Source: Alienimonas californiensis (GTDB taxonomy: Bacteria > Planctomycetota > Planctomycetia > Planctomycetales > Planctomycetaceae). From it: a stretch of DNA of 64,000 nt. This document shows, piece by piece, positions 57,067 through 64,000 of the stretch. Each line of letters opens with the position of its first letter. Position 1 is the first letter of the stretch. Where the stretch lies: NCBI RefSeq assembly GCF_007743815.1, contig NZ_CP036265.1, positions 5,153,823-5,217,822 of the forward strand, in the 5' to 3' direction. Under the pieces are notes generated by a model. It worked only from the letters and a program-made list of their open reading frames with translations, did no database searches and was not told where the DNA came from. Position numbers and translations under genes: made by a program.

Positions 57067-58332
57067 CTAATTCTCCGCGATCGCCGGCACGCCGGGGGCG
57101 ACGTCCGCCGTTTGCGGCAGCGGCAGGCCGAGTTCGCGATAGATGCCCGCCTCCACTTCGCCCAACAGCGGGTCCGTGCCGCCGCGGGGGCGGGCGCCCT
57201 CGACGGGGATCGCCGGCCCCACGTTCACCCGCACCCGCCAGCGGCCGAGGATCTGGGCGCTGTCGTTCAGGTCCTCGTCAATTCGCTCCAGCGTTTCGAG
57301 CATCCGCTCCGGCGGGGCGTCCTCGGTGAGATAGCCCGCGGGATAGAGGAAGTGCACCTGCTGGGCGAAGAAAGCGGCGTAGAGTTCCCGCCGCATGCGC
57401 TCCTTTTCCTCCGCCGGGGTTTCGGTGGAGACGAGGCTCGGCAGCAACGCGGCCCGCAGGGCTTTGACCCGGGTGATCGTGCTGCCGTCGGAGGAAAGTC
57501 CCTCCCGCCGTTCGATCGGGTTCAGGATCGCTTCGATCAGGGCGGCGGCTCGCTCGGTCTGATCGCCGGAGGAGGCCCCGCCGGCGAATTGCACCTCGCG
57601 GAGCGCCAGCAGCGCCTCGCCCAACGCCCGCACCCGGTCGATCATCGGCATGCGGGGGTCGGGCCATTTGCCGAAACGCTCCTCCAACCGCCGCACCACC
57701 GGTTCGGCGGCGGCTTCGGGGTCGTCGAGGAACTCATACCTCAGGCCGATCGGATGAATGACGACGCCGGCGTCCGTGTCGGCCCGGCCTTCCTTTTCCG
57801 CCTGTTTGGCGCGGCGTTTCGCCGCGGAGCGGGCGATGACCGCGGTGCCTTCCAGCAACGGGCCGGGCCGGTCGTTGGTCTGGCTGACGACGCCCTCCGG
57901 GAACAGCACCAGCGGACGCTCGCCGCTGACGAGAATATCCATCGCGCAGCTCAGGGCCGCCCGGTCGTTACCCTCGCGGAACACGCTGAACGCCCCGAGG
58001 TTCCGCATCATCCAGGCGTTCACCCGACCGCCGAAGCCGTCCTGCCTAAAGAGGTGCCAACTCGCCATGCTGAAGGTCGGCAGGCCGAGGTGGGTCTGCA
58101 TCACGCCCAGCGTCATCGGGTCGGACAGCCGCACGTGATTGGGCGTGAGCAGCACCCCGGCGCCCCGCTTCACGTTCTCCTGCAACGCCTCCCCTCCGGT
58201 CACCTGCACGTCGGCGATGCCGTAGGAGCGCCGCAGAAACGTGGGGAGGAAGGGGTCGAAGAATTTGACCCACATCGTTCCCCGATACGGGGGAATGAAT
58301 TCGTACGGTTCTTCGACGATCAGTTTTTGCAT
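57067..58332 (-). CDS. PlsC-type 1-acyl-glycerol-phosphate acyltransferase
   Basis: 421 residues, longer than classical PlsC. The acyltransferase domain is near residues 60-240: NHVRLSDPMTLG (H-x4-D catalytic motif), FREGNDRAAL and VLFPEGVVSQTND (third motif). The C-terminal 180 residues are helical and not part of the core fold. It would add an acyl group to lysophosphatidate or a related lipid at the membrane. No membrane segment is striking, so it may be peripheral. The 53-bp repeat follows its stop. Confidence 0.82.
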   Translation of the reverse strand: MQKLIVEEPYEFIPPYRGTMWVKFFDPFLPTFLRRSYGIADVQVTGGEALQENVKRGAGVLLTPNHVRLSDPMTLGVMQTHLGLPTFSMASWHLFRQDGFGGRVNAWMMRNLGAFSVFREGNDRAALSCAMDILVSGERPLVLFPEGVVSQTNDRPGPLLEGTAVIARSAAKRRAKQAEKEGRADTDAGVVIHPIGLRYEFLDDPEAAAEPVVRRLEERFGKWPDPRMPMIDRVRALGEALLALREVQFAGGASSGDQTERAAALIEAILNPIERREGLSSDGSTITRVKALRAALLPSLVSTETPAEEKERMRRELYAAFFAQQVHFLYPAGYLTEDAPPERMLETLERIDEDLNDSAQILGRWRVRVNVGPAIPVEGARPRGGTDPLLGEVEAGIYRELGLPLPQTADVAPGVPAIAEN

Positions 58333-58392
58333 GTGCCTGTGGAGCCCACGGAAGGCGAACGGAGCCGAGGGCGTCCCGGCCGGGCGCGGCGG

Positions 58393-58398
58393 ACTCTA
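58393..58398 (-). promoter_or_regulatory. -10-like TAGAGT upstream of the PlsC-like gene
   Basis: GTTAGAGT on the minus strand, start about 58386, leader about 54 nt. Fits TANNNT. Confidence 0.35.
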
Positions 58399-58539
58399 AC
58401 GAACGAGCGCCTGCGGCGCCGCCTCCCGGAGCGGCAACCGCGGCGCGGGCGTTGACGAATTGGGCGGTCCGGCGGGAGACTCACGTTCCGGGACCCTCGT
58501 GGGTCACTGTCAGTCGTTCAAAAAATAGAGTTGCCCCGC

Positions 58540-59544
58540 ATGCCCGCATCGCCGGTCCCCGCCGAGCTGTTCCCCGGGCACGCCGCGATGCGGGACGAAG
58601 TCGAGGCGGCGTTGGCCGCGGCGGTACCGGAGACGGACCCGCCCCACGCCGATCTCCCTTGGCTCCGCGACTTCGCCCCCTTCCCGATCCCCGGCCGGTT
58701 GCGGGCGGCGATGCGGCACAGCCTGCTGGCCGGCGGCAAGCGTCTGCGGCCCGCTCTGACCCTCGCCGCGTTCGACGCCTGCCGGGCGGCGGGGGACTCC
58801 TTCGATCGAGACCCGAACGGTCCATTTGTCGTCGAACCCGTTTGGCGGGAGAACGCGATGCGGGCGGCCGTCGCGGTGGAATTGGTTCATACCTACTCGC
58901 TGATCCACGACGACCTGCCGTGCATGGACGACGACTCGCTACGGCGGGGCCGGCCGACTTGCCACGTTGCCTTTGACGAGGCGACCGCCCTACTGGCCGG
59001 GGACGCCCTGCTGACCCTGGCCTTCCAGATCCTCAGCCGGCTCCACCCGCATATCAGCGTCGGGGCGTGCATCGACGAGTTGGCCTCCGCGGCAGGAGCC
59101 GCGGGGATGGTCGGCGGACAGGTGGAGGACCTCGCCGCTGAGGGCGACCCACACTCGGTCGGCAGCGGAAAGCAGTTGGAGGTCATCCACCGCGCCAAAA
59201 CCGGCGCCCTGATCGCCGCCGCCTCTGCACTCGGCGGGCACGTTGCGGGAGCCCCGACCGCGGTCGTCAACGCCCTGCGCAGCTACGGGGCGAACCTCGG
59301 CCTCGCCTTCCAGATCGCCGACGACCTGCTGGATCTCTCCGCCAGCTCCGCGGCGCTGGGCAAAACGGCGGGGAAAGACGTGGCGGCGGGGAAGCTCACC
59401 TACCCTGCCCTGTACGGCGAGAAGGGCAGCCGCCGGCGGGCGGAGGACCTGATCGCGCAGGCGATCGACGGCCTCGAACCGCTCGGCGCCGCCGCCGATC
59501 CGCTGCGGGCGCTGGCTCGGTATGCGGTCGACCGGGACCGCTAG
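58540..59544 (+). CDS. ispA: Polyprenyl (farnesyl/geranylgeranyl) diphosphate synthase
   Basis: Condenses isopentenyl diphosphate with allylic diphosphates. 334 residues. GGKRLRPALTLAAF, first Asp-rich motif LIHDDLPCMDDDSLRRGRPT, GQVEDLAAEG, and second Asp-rich motif FQIADDLLDLSAS; KTAGKDVAAGKLTYPALYG is typical of the short-chain IspA branch. ATG at 58540 is preferred over a TTG 9 bp upstream. It lies 81 bp before dxs, the source of its substrates, a common pairing. Chain length cannot be read with confidence; the small residues before the first motif suggest C15-C20. Confidence 0.92.
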   Translation: MPASPVPAELFPGHAAMRDEVEAALAAAVPETDPPHADLPWLRDFAPFPIPGRLRAAMRHSLLAGGKRLRPALTLAAFDACRAAGDSFDRDPNGPFVVEPVWRENAMRAAVAVELVHTYSLIHDDLPCMDDDSLRRGRPTCHVAFDEATALLAGDALLTLAFQILSRLHPHISVGACIDELASAAGAAGMVGGQVEDLAAEGDPHSVGSGKQLEVIHRAKTGALIAAASALGGHVAGAPTAVVNALRSYGANLGLAFQIADDLLDLSASSAALGKTAGKDVAAGKLTYPALYGEKGSRRRAEDLIAQAIDGLEPLGAAADPLRALARYAVDRDR

Positions 59545-59625
59545 GTTCCCCAACCCCCCCCGACCCGTCACAATCTCGTCACCGAACGTCCCGGCGGGTT
59601 AGCCGCCGCCGCCGCGTCCGGTTCG

Positions 59626-61572
59626 ATGTGCCGCCCCCGCCTCCCCTGCCCCGTGCCGCCCCCCTCCGTGCCGTACGACATTCTGCCCCGTATCACCGAC
59701 CCGCGGGACCTGGACGGGCTGACCGACGCCCAACTGGAGCAGCTCGCCGGGGAGATTCGGGAGCGGTTGTGCAGCATCGTCTCCGACCGGGCCGCCCACT
59801 TCGCCAGCAATCTGGGCGTGGTCGAACTGGCGATCGCCCTGCACAAGACGTTCGACTTCAAGAAGGACCGGCTGATCTGGGACACCGGGCACCAGATCTA
59901 CCCGCACAAGCTGCTCACCGGCCGGTTCCCGCAGTTCGACACCCTCCGCGAGCGCGGCGGCCTGATGGGCTACCCGAACCCGGAGGAGAGCGACTACGAC
60001 TTGTTCGTCACCGGCCACGCCGGCGCCAGCGTGAGCACCAGCCTCGGCCTGAAGGCCGGCGACGACCTGGTGCACCCCGGCGAGGACCGTAAGAGCGTCG
60101 CCGTGATCGGCGACGGCGCCCTGCCCAGCGGGGTGGTGTTTGAGGCGTTCAACAACGCCGCGGGCCTGCAAAAGGATTTGCTGGTCATCCTCAACGACAA
60201 CGAGATGGGCATCTGCCCCCGCGTCGGCGGATTGGCCAGCTATCTCGACGCCGCCCGCACGGCCCCGTATTACGACGGGCTGAAGAAGGACGTCGCCTGG
60301 CTGCTCAACAAGATTCCCGTCGTCGGCGAGCAGTCGACCAAGTTGCTGTCGCAGGGCAAAGACGCCCTCAAGCACTTCCTGCACGGCGGGATGTTGTTTG
60401 AGGAACTGGGCTTCCGCTACATCGGCCCGGTCGACGGGCACGATTTGAAGTCCCTCACCGCGACGCTGGAGCGGGTGAAGCACGTCCGCGGGCCGGTGCT
60501 GTTGCACGTTCTCACCGAGAAAGGCCACGGCTTCCGTCCGGCCGCCGCGGACCCCGTCACCTTCCACACCCCCGCCCCGTTCAAACGGGACGACAGCGGG
60601 CAGGAGGTCGCGGAGATCCGCACCAGTTCCACGAAGGCCTATACGGACTACGCCGCCGCCGCGATTCACGCCGCTCTCACCCGGGACGACCGCGTCGCGG
60701 TGATGACGGCCGCGATGTGTCAGGGAAACAAGCTGGAGACCGTGCGGGCCGACTTTCCCACGCGGTTCTTCGACACCGGCATCTGCGAGGGCCACGCCGT
60801 CGCCTTCGCGGGCGGTATGGCGAAAGCCGGCGCCCGGCCGATCGTCGATATTTACTCGACGTTCCTGCAACGCAGCTTCGACCATATCTTCCAGGAGGTC
60901 GCCCTCCAGAACCTGCCGGTCACCTTTATGATGGACCGGGCCGGCCTGTGCGGGCCGGACGGGGCCACGCATCACGGCGTGTTCGACAACTCCTATATGC
61001 GGGTGTTCCCCAACATGACCGTGATGGCCCCCGGCGATGCGGGCGAGATCGCGGCGATGCTGGACTTCAGCCTGCAACACAACGGCCCGTGCAGCCTGCG
61101 GTATCCGAAAACGGCCGCCGTGACCGTGGACCGCAACGCCCCGCCGATCGTGCACGGCAAGGCGGAGGTGTACGAACACGGTGCCGACGGCCTGCTGATC
61201 GGCTGCGGCATCATGTTCCCCGTGGCCGTCGCCGCCGCGGAGAAGCTGCGGGAAGAAGGGCTGGACGTCGCCGTGGTGAACCCGCGGTTCGTCAAGCCGA
61301 TCGACATGGACACGCTCGGCCCGCTGATGGACGAGGCCCCGTGGGTCATCGCCGCGGAGGAGAACGTCGTGACCGGCGGCTTCGGCAGCGCCCTGCTGGA
61401 AGCCGCGAACGCCCGCGGCGTGCGGACTGATCACGTCCGCCTCCTCGCCCTGCCGGACGAGTTCATCGAGCACGGCCCGCGGGAGGAGATCCTCGCGGAC
61501 TTCAACCTCGACGCCGAGGGCCTGCGGGCGACGGCCCTGAGCCTCGCCGAGCGCAACGTCACCGCGGCGTAG
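59626..61572 (+). CDS. dxs: 1-deoxy-D-xylulose-5-phosphate synthase
   Basis: Condenses pyruvate and glyceraldehyde 3-phosphate with thiamine diphosphate, first step of the MEP pathway. 648 residues from ATG 59626; GTG at 59668 (PYDILPRITDPRDLDGL) is an alternative closer to the family start. N-domain DTGHQIYPHKLLTGR and thiamine/Mg motif VIGDGALPSGVVFEAFNNA; pyrimidine-binding DTGICEGHAVAFAGGMA; MDRAGLCGPDGATHHGVFD with catalytic His. The C-domain ends FVKPIDMD and GGFGSALLE. The TAG stop lies inside an inverted repeat. Confidence 0.96.
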   Translation: MCRPRLPCPVPPPSVPYDILPRITDPRDLDGLTDAQLEQLAGEIRERLCSIVSDRAAHFASNLGVVELAIALHKTFDFKKDRLIWDTGHQIYPHKLLTGRFPQFDTLRERGGLMGYPNPEESDYDLFVTGHAGASVSTSLGLKAGDDLVHPGEDRKSVAVIGDGALPSGVVFEAFNNAAGLQKDLLVILNDNEMGICPRVGGLASYLDAARTAPYYDGLKKDVAWLLNKIPVVGEQSTKLLSQGKDALKHFLHGGMLFEELGFRYIGPVDGHDLKSLTATLERVKHVRGPVLLHVLTEKGHGFRPAAADPVTFHTPAPFKRDDSGQEVAEIRTSSTKAYTDYAAAAIHAALTRDDRVAVMTAAMCQGNKLETVRADFPTRFFDTGICEGHAVAFAGGMAKAGARPIVDIYSTFLQRSFDHIFQEVALQNLPVTFMMDRAGLCGPDGATHHGVFDNSYMRVFPNMTVMAPGDAGEIAAMLDFSLQHNGPCSLRYPKTAAVTVDRNAPPIVHGKAEVYEHGADGLLIGCGIMFPVAVAAAEKLREEGLDVAVVNPRFVKPIDMDTLGPLMDEAPWVIAAEENVVTGGFGSALLEAANARGVRTDHVRLLALPDEFIEHGPREEILADFNLDAEGLRATALSLAERNVTAA

Positions 61573-61640
61573 GGTCCGCTCCGCGGACCGTGGGCGTTCG
61601 ATCGACGGTCGTCGGCCACGGTCCGCACTGCGGACCCTAC
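61569..61640. repeat. 25-bp inverted repeat carrying both convergent stop codons
   Basis: GTAGGGTCCGC...GACCGTGG at 61569-61593 is inverted at 61616-61640 with three central mismatches. Each arm is itself a GGTCCGC/GCGGACC palindrome. The dxs TAG (61570-61572) and the quinone-reductase TAG (61637-61639, minus strand) are part of the arms. Confidence 0.75.
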
Positions 61641-62647
61641 AGTTCGATCACCAGCTTCCCGCCGCGGTCGCCGGTGTCGCCGGCCTCTTGATCGGCGTGG
61701 GCGCGGGCGATCTCCGACAGCGGATAGGAGCGGGCGATCAGCGGTTCGATCCTGGCGACCCCGGCGGCGGCGGTTTGCAGTTCCTCCGCGGTCGCGTTGA
61801 ACATCGCGAAGCCCCGCAGGCTGATGTCGCGGGTGTAGAGCGCCCCGAGGGGAAAGCACGGTTCGGAGGAGCGCCCGGCGAACAGCACGATCGCGCCGCC
61901 CTGCCGCATCAGCGGGATTGCGGCGTGGAGGTCGGGGTCGCGGTGGCCTTCGAGCCAGACGGAGAAGCCGCGCGGTTCTTCCATCCTCTCGTGACTGAGA
62001 ACGGCCTCCAGCCGGTCTGCGAGGTCGGGGTCGCCGTAGTCAAACGTAACTTCGGCCCCGCGTTCTCGGCAGGCGCTCCGCTTCGCATCAGACCCGGCGG
62101 TGGTGACGACGCGATATCCCGCCGCGGCAGCCAGCGCCACGGCCGCCGAGCCGACGCCCCCGCTGCCGGCCTGGACGAATACAAAGCGTTCGCCGGTCTC
62201 CCGCTCCTCCAGCCCGCCGGTGCGGAACAGTCCAAGGTGGGCCGTCACCGCGGCGAGCCCCAGCGCCGCCGCCTGTACGTCAGTGCGATCTTCCGGCGTG
62301 GGGAAGCAGAGGTCTTCGCTTTCGTTCAGAACCTCCGCGGCGGCGCCGTCGCGGGCGATGCCGCGGCTCACGCCCCAGACCCGATTACCGACGGCGAACC
62401 GCGACACGGCGGAGCCGACTGCCTCGACCGTGCCGGCCCAGTCGCAGCCGATGATGCGGGGGTTCTCCTCGCTGGGTGCCGGGCCGGGGGAGACGACGCC
62501 GCCGCGGACGTAGGTGTCGATCGGGTTCACGCTGACGGCCCCGACCTTCACCCGCACTTCGCCCTCCCCCGGGTCGCCGGGGTCGCGCAGGTCGCGGACT
62601 AAGAGAACCTCCGGCGGTCCCGGGGCGGTGAAGACGGCGGCACGCAT
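61637..62647 (-). CDS. Quinone oxidoreductase-like medium-chain dehydrogenase
   Basis: 336 residues from ATG 62647. GroES-like N-domain with VGAVSVNPIDTYVRGG and IIGCDWAGTVEAVGSAV; NADPH-binding QAGSGGVGSAAVALAAAAGYRVV. No structural zinc cysteines and no catalytic-zinc His/Glu pattern, so it belongs to the zinc-independent quinone reductase (QOR) branch. It probably reduces quinones or enones with NADPH. It converges on dxs through the inverted repeat. Confidence 0.87.
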   Translation of the reverse strand: MRAAVFTAPGPPEVLLVRDLRDPGDPGEGEVRVKVGAVSVNPIDTYVRGGVVSPGPAPSEENPRIIGCDWAGTVEAVGSAVSRFAVGNRVWGVSRGIARDGAAAEVLNESEDLCFPTPEDRTDVQAAALGLAAVTAHLGLFRTGGLEERETGERFVFVQAGSGGVGSAAVALAAAAGYRVVTTAGSDAKRSACRERGAEVTFDYGDPDLADRLEAVLSHERMEEPRGFSVWLEGHRDPDLHAAIPLMRQGGAIVLFAGRSSEPCFPLGALYTRDISLRGFAMFNATAEELQTAAAGVARIEPLIARSYPLSEIARAHADQEAGDTGDRGGKLVIEL

Positions 62648-63025
62648 TTCGGGCTCCAACAAGGGGGGAACGGGTACCGACGACCGTAGCCGCCCCGGCC
62701 GCGGACGGCGACGGTTGCGGGGGGCGCGCGGCGGGGGCGGGTCGTGCGGGTGGCTCGGGGCGGACGGATGGCGCCGTCCGCCCGGCCCCCGCACGACCGG
62801 CCGTTCGTGCAGGATCGCGCTCGTCCCGGTCGGAGCGCCCCGGCGGCGGCGCTCGCAGCTTGCGAAACGCGCTTGCATCGGCCGAATCCCCGGAGGCCGC
62901 CCCGCGTCCGGTGGAATCCGGGCCGCCTCGACGGCCGATCGGCGCGACCGCGCCGCCGCACTTCCCCCGCCCCCGCGGGGCCCCGTTCCGCACGGGGACG
63001 TCCATCGCCCGGAAGGATTCGACCC
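62648..63025. other. 378-bp divergent spacer with nested hairpin
   Basis: No supported gene. GGTCGTGCGGG (62740-62750) pairs with 62788-62798, enclosing GGGCGGACGG (62758-62767) paired with 62774-62783. The two helices stack into a long hairpin. A TACGGT hexamer near 62690 (minus) may serve the quinone reductase. Confidence 0.5.
63011..63017 (+). promoter_or_regulatory. Shine-Dalgarno GGAAGGA fixing the lipoprotein start
   Basis: GGAAGGA ends 8 nt before GTG 63026. It supports this start over upstream starts in a GC-rich non-coding frame. Confidence 0.6.
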
Positions 63026-63751
63026 GTGCCCCGCCTGCTGCCGCCCCTCTCATCGTCCTCGCCCCGCGCCGCCCGCGCGGCGTGGCGGCGGCTCGCCGTC
63101 GCCGTCGTCCTCGGGTGCGGCCTCACGATCACCGCGGGGGGGTGCGGCGCGACGCGTCAGAAGGTGATGCGGCCGGTCACGGGCGCGATCCGCAGCGTGC
63201 CGGGGATGAATCGGATCGTTCCGCACGCCGGCCCGCCGGCTCCCACGACGCCCCCCCCGCCGCCGCCGACGATCGCCGCGCCCCACCCGGAGGCGTCGAT
63301 GCCGTCACATCGGTGGGAACCGGGGACGGGCGATCCGTTCAGCGCGCCGCGGGACTACAACTCGTCCCCGCCCCTGCCGGCGCCGCCCAACCCGCTGCCC
63401 GGCGGGGCGCGGCGGCCGATGCTGATCGGCCCGCCGACGGACTCCAGCCCCTCCGATCGGTCCGCTCCGAACTTCAATGAGTCGGCGGCGCCGCCGCCGG
63501 CCCCGGCGCCCGCGGATCCCAGCGCCTATTATCCGGTCGGACGGGGGCGGGTGCGGGAGTCGGTCTCCTCGCTGTGGCGACGGATCTCCTCGCCCCTGCT
63601 CGGCGGGTCGGAGGAAGCGGCTGAAACGAAGCTCGTTTCGCACGAAGCCGCCGAGGACGAGGAGGCACGCGACGGCGGGCGGTTCTCGGACTCCCTGATT
63701 CGGCTGGGTCGGCCGACCGTCGCCGCGGGGGCGGCAGACGGGGAGAAGTAG
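63026..63751 (+). CDS. Putative Pro-rich exported lipoprotein
   Basis: 241 residues from GTG. Residues 1-22 are basic, then AVAVVLGCGLTITAGGCGAT has a hydrophobic core ending in a possible lipobox (Ala-Gly-Gly-Cys). The remainder is Pro/Ser-rich and probably disordered (PTTPPPPPPT, SSPPLPAPPNPLPGG) with a short helical part near SVSSLWRRISSPLLGG. No family recognised. It may be an envelope protein. It ends before a bidirectional terminator. Confidence 0.55.
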   Translation: MPRLLPPLSSSSPRAARAAWRRLAVAVVLGCGLTITAGGCGATRQKVMRPVTGAIRSVPGMNRIVPHAGPPAPTTPPPPPPTIAAPHPEASMPSHRWEPGTGDPFSAPRDYNSSPPLPAPPNPLPGGARRPMLIGPPTDSSPSDRSAPNFNESAAPPPAPAPADPSAYYPVGRGRVRESVSSLWRRISSPLLGGSEEAAETKLVSHEAAEDEEARDGGRFSDSLIRLGRPTVAAGAADGEK

Positions 63752-63802
63752 CGGCTCCTCCGCCGCCTGGCGGGTTTCGACGCAACGGGTCGACCCCAAC
63801 AG

Positions 63803-63834
63803 AAACGCCCGCCCCGGGTCGGGGGCGGGCGTTT
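63803..63834. terminator. Bidirectional hairpin terminator
   Basis: Perfect 13-bp stem AAACGCCCGCCCC with its inverse, loop GGGTCG, U-run of three at each end. Between two convergent genes. Confidence 0.8.
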
Positions 63835-63890
63835 GCACTGGATCGACTTCAATAAGGCCGGTCGGCCTCACTGCCTCACTGAGCGACGGC

Positions 63891-64000
63891 TCAACGCTGC
63901 GTCTCTTCGTCCTCGAGTTCCTCGGACGGGGTCTCTTCACCGTCGGTCGCCTCTTCAGCGGCGGCTTCGGCCTCGGCGGCCTCTTCCTTCATCTCCGCCT
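63891..64000 (-). CDS. C-terminal acidic tail of an unidentified gene, cut by window edge
   Basis: 36 codons are visible on the minus strand: AEMKEEAAEAEAAAEEATDG through EELEDEETQR and a TGA at 63891. Almost only Glu, Ala and Asp. Acidic tails of this kind occur on several ribosomal and translation proteins in planctomycetes, but nothing here identifies the gene. Codon use and the terminator at 63803 support a real gene end. Confidence 0.6.
   Translation of the reverse strand, partial: AEMKEEAAEAEAAAEEATDGEETPSEELEDEETQR

Overview
The window looks like chromosomal DNA of a planctomycete (phylum Planctomycetota). It is very GC-rich. It carries families typical of that phylum: a periplasmic sulfatase, secreted PQQ-type beta-propellers, DUF5722, a Gfo/Idh/MocA oxidoreductase beside a xylose-isomerase-like TIM barrel, an FHA-GAF-sigma54 regulator, and an AT-hook/HARE-HTH DNA-binding protein. 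No genus is claimed. I saw no rRNA, tRNA, CRISPR array, prophage or plasmid functions.

Layout. 1-5.6 kb: end of ndk, a DUF4328 membrane protein, a secreted DUF5722 protein and sucC-sucD (succinyl-CoA synthetase). 5.8-9.3 kb: a likely surface-polysaccharide unit of GT2 glycosyltransferase, MBOAT O-acyltransferase and SGNH-like protein. 9.3-17.9 kb: a sialidase-like secreted protein, a lipid/protein-exposed hypothetical, purA and a 1687-residue double beta-propeller protein. 18.1-23.3 kb: a translation/replication block rplY-pth-rpsF-ssb-rplI-(DUF7660-like)-dnaB, lacking the rpsR usually found between ssb and rplI. 23.5-30.7 kb: Zn-dependent alcohol dehydrogenase, sulfatase, galM and fused putA. 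30.8-33.7 kb: argC and argJ, with an opposite-strand toxin-antitoxin pair between them. 33.8-38.1 kb: a sugar-metabolism set (cupin, TIM barrel, oxidoreductase) interrupted by a REP-associated tyrosine transposase flanked by palindromes. 38.1-47.1 kb: greA with a hairpin leader, a twice-frameshifted gene, two PQQ proteins, an FHA-GAF-sigma54 activator, a zinc-ribbon protein and a DinB-like protein. 47.2-49.8 kb: infC-rpmI-rplT-pheS. 49.9-56 kb: lone fliM, proA, a cyclic-nucleotide-binding protein, a Glu/Leu-type dehydrogenase and an SGNH-like protein lacking the usual Ser. 56-64 kb: the AT-hook protein, a PlsC-type acyltransferase, the isoprenoid pair prenyl synthase-dxs, a quinone reductase, a putative lipoprotein and the tail of a further gene.

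Regulatory layer. A -10-like hexamer of the form TANNNT recurs upstream of many genes. At six of them (sucC, DUF5722, sialidase-like, a PQQ protein, the sigma54 regulator, argC) it lies only 6-7 nt before the start codon, which predicts leaderless mRNAs. Several repeat families (REP-like palindromes, a 53-bp repeat, a stop-codon-bearing inverted repeat) sit just 3' of stop codons. Two structured leaders, before greA and between rplT and pheS, are candidates for RNA-level control. No single locus is a convincing new defence or biosynthetic system; the most unusual signals are the leaderless-promoter pattern, the 3'-end repeats and the transposase/palindrome unit.
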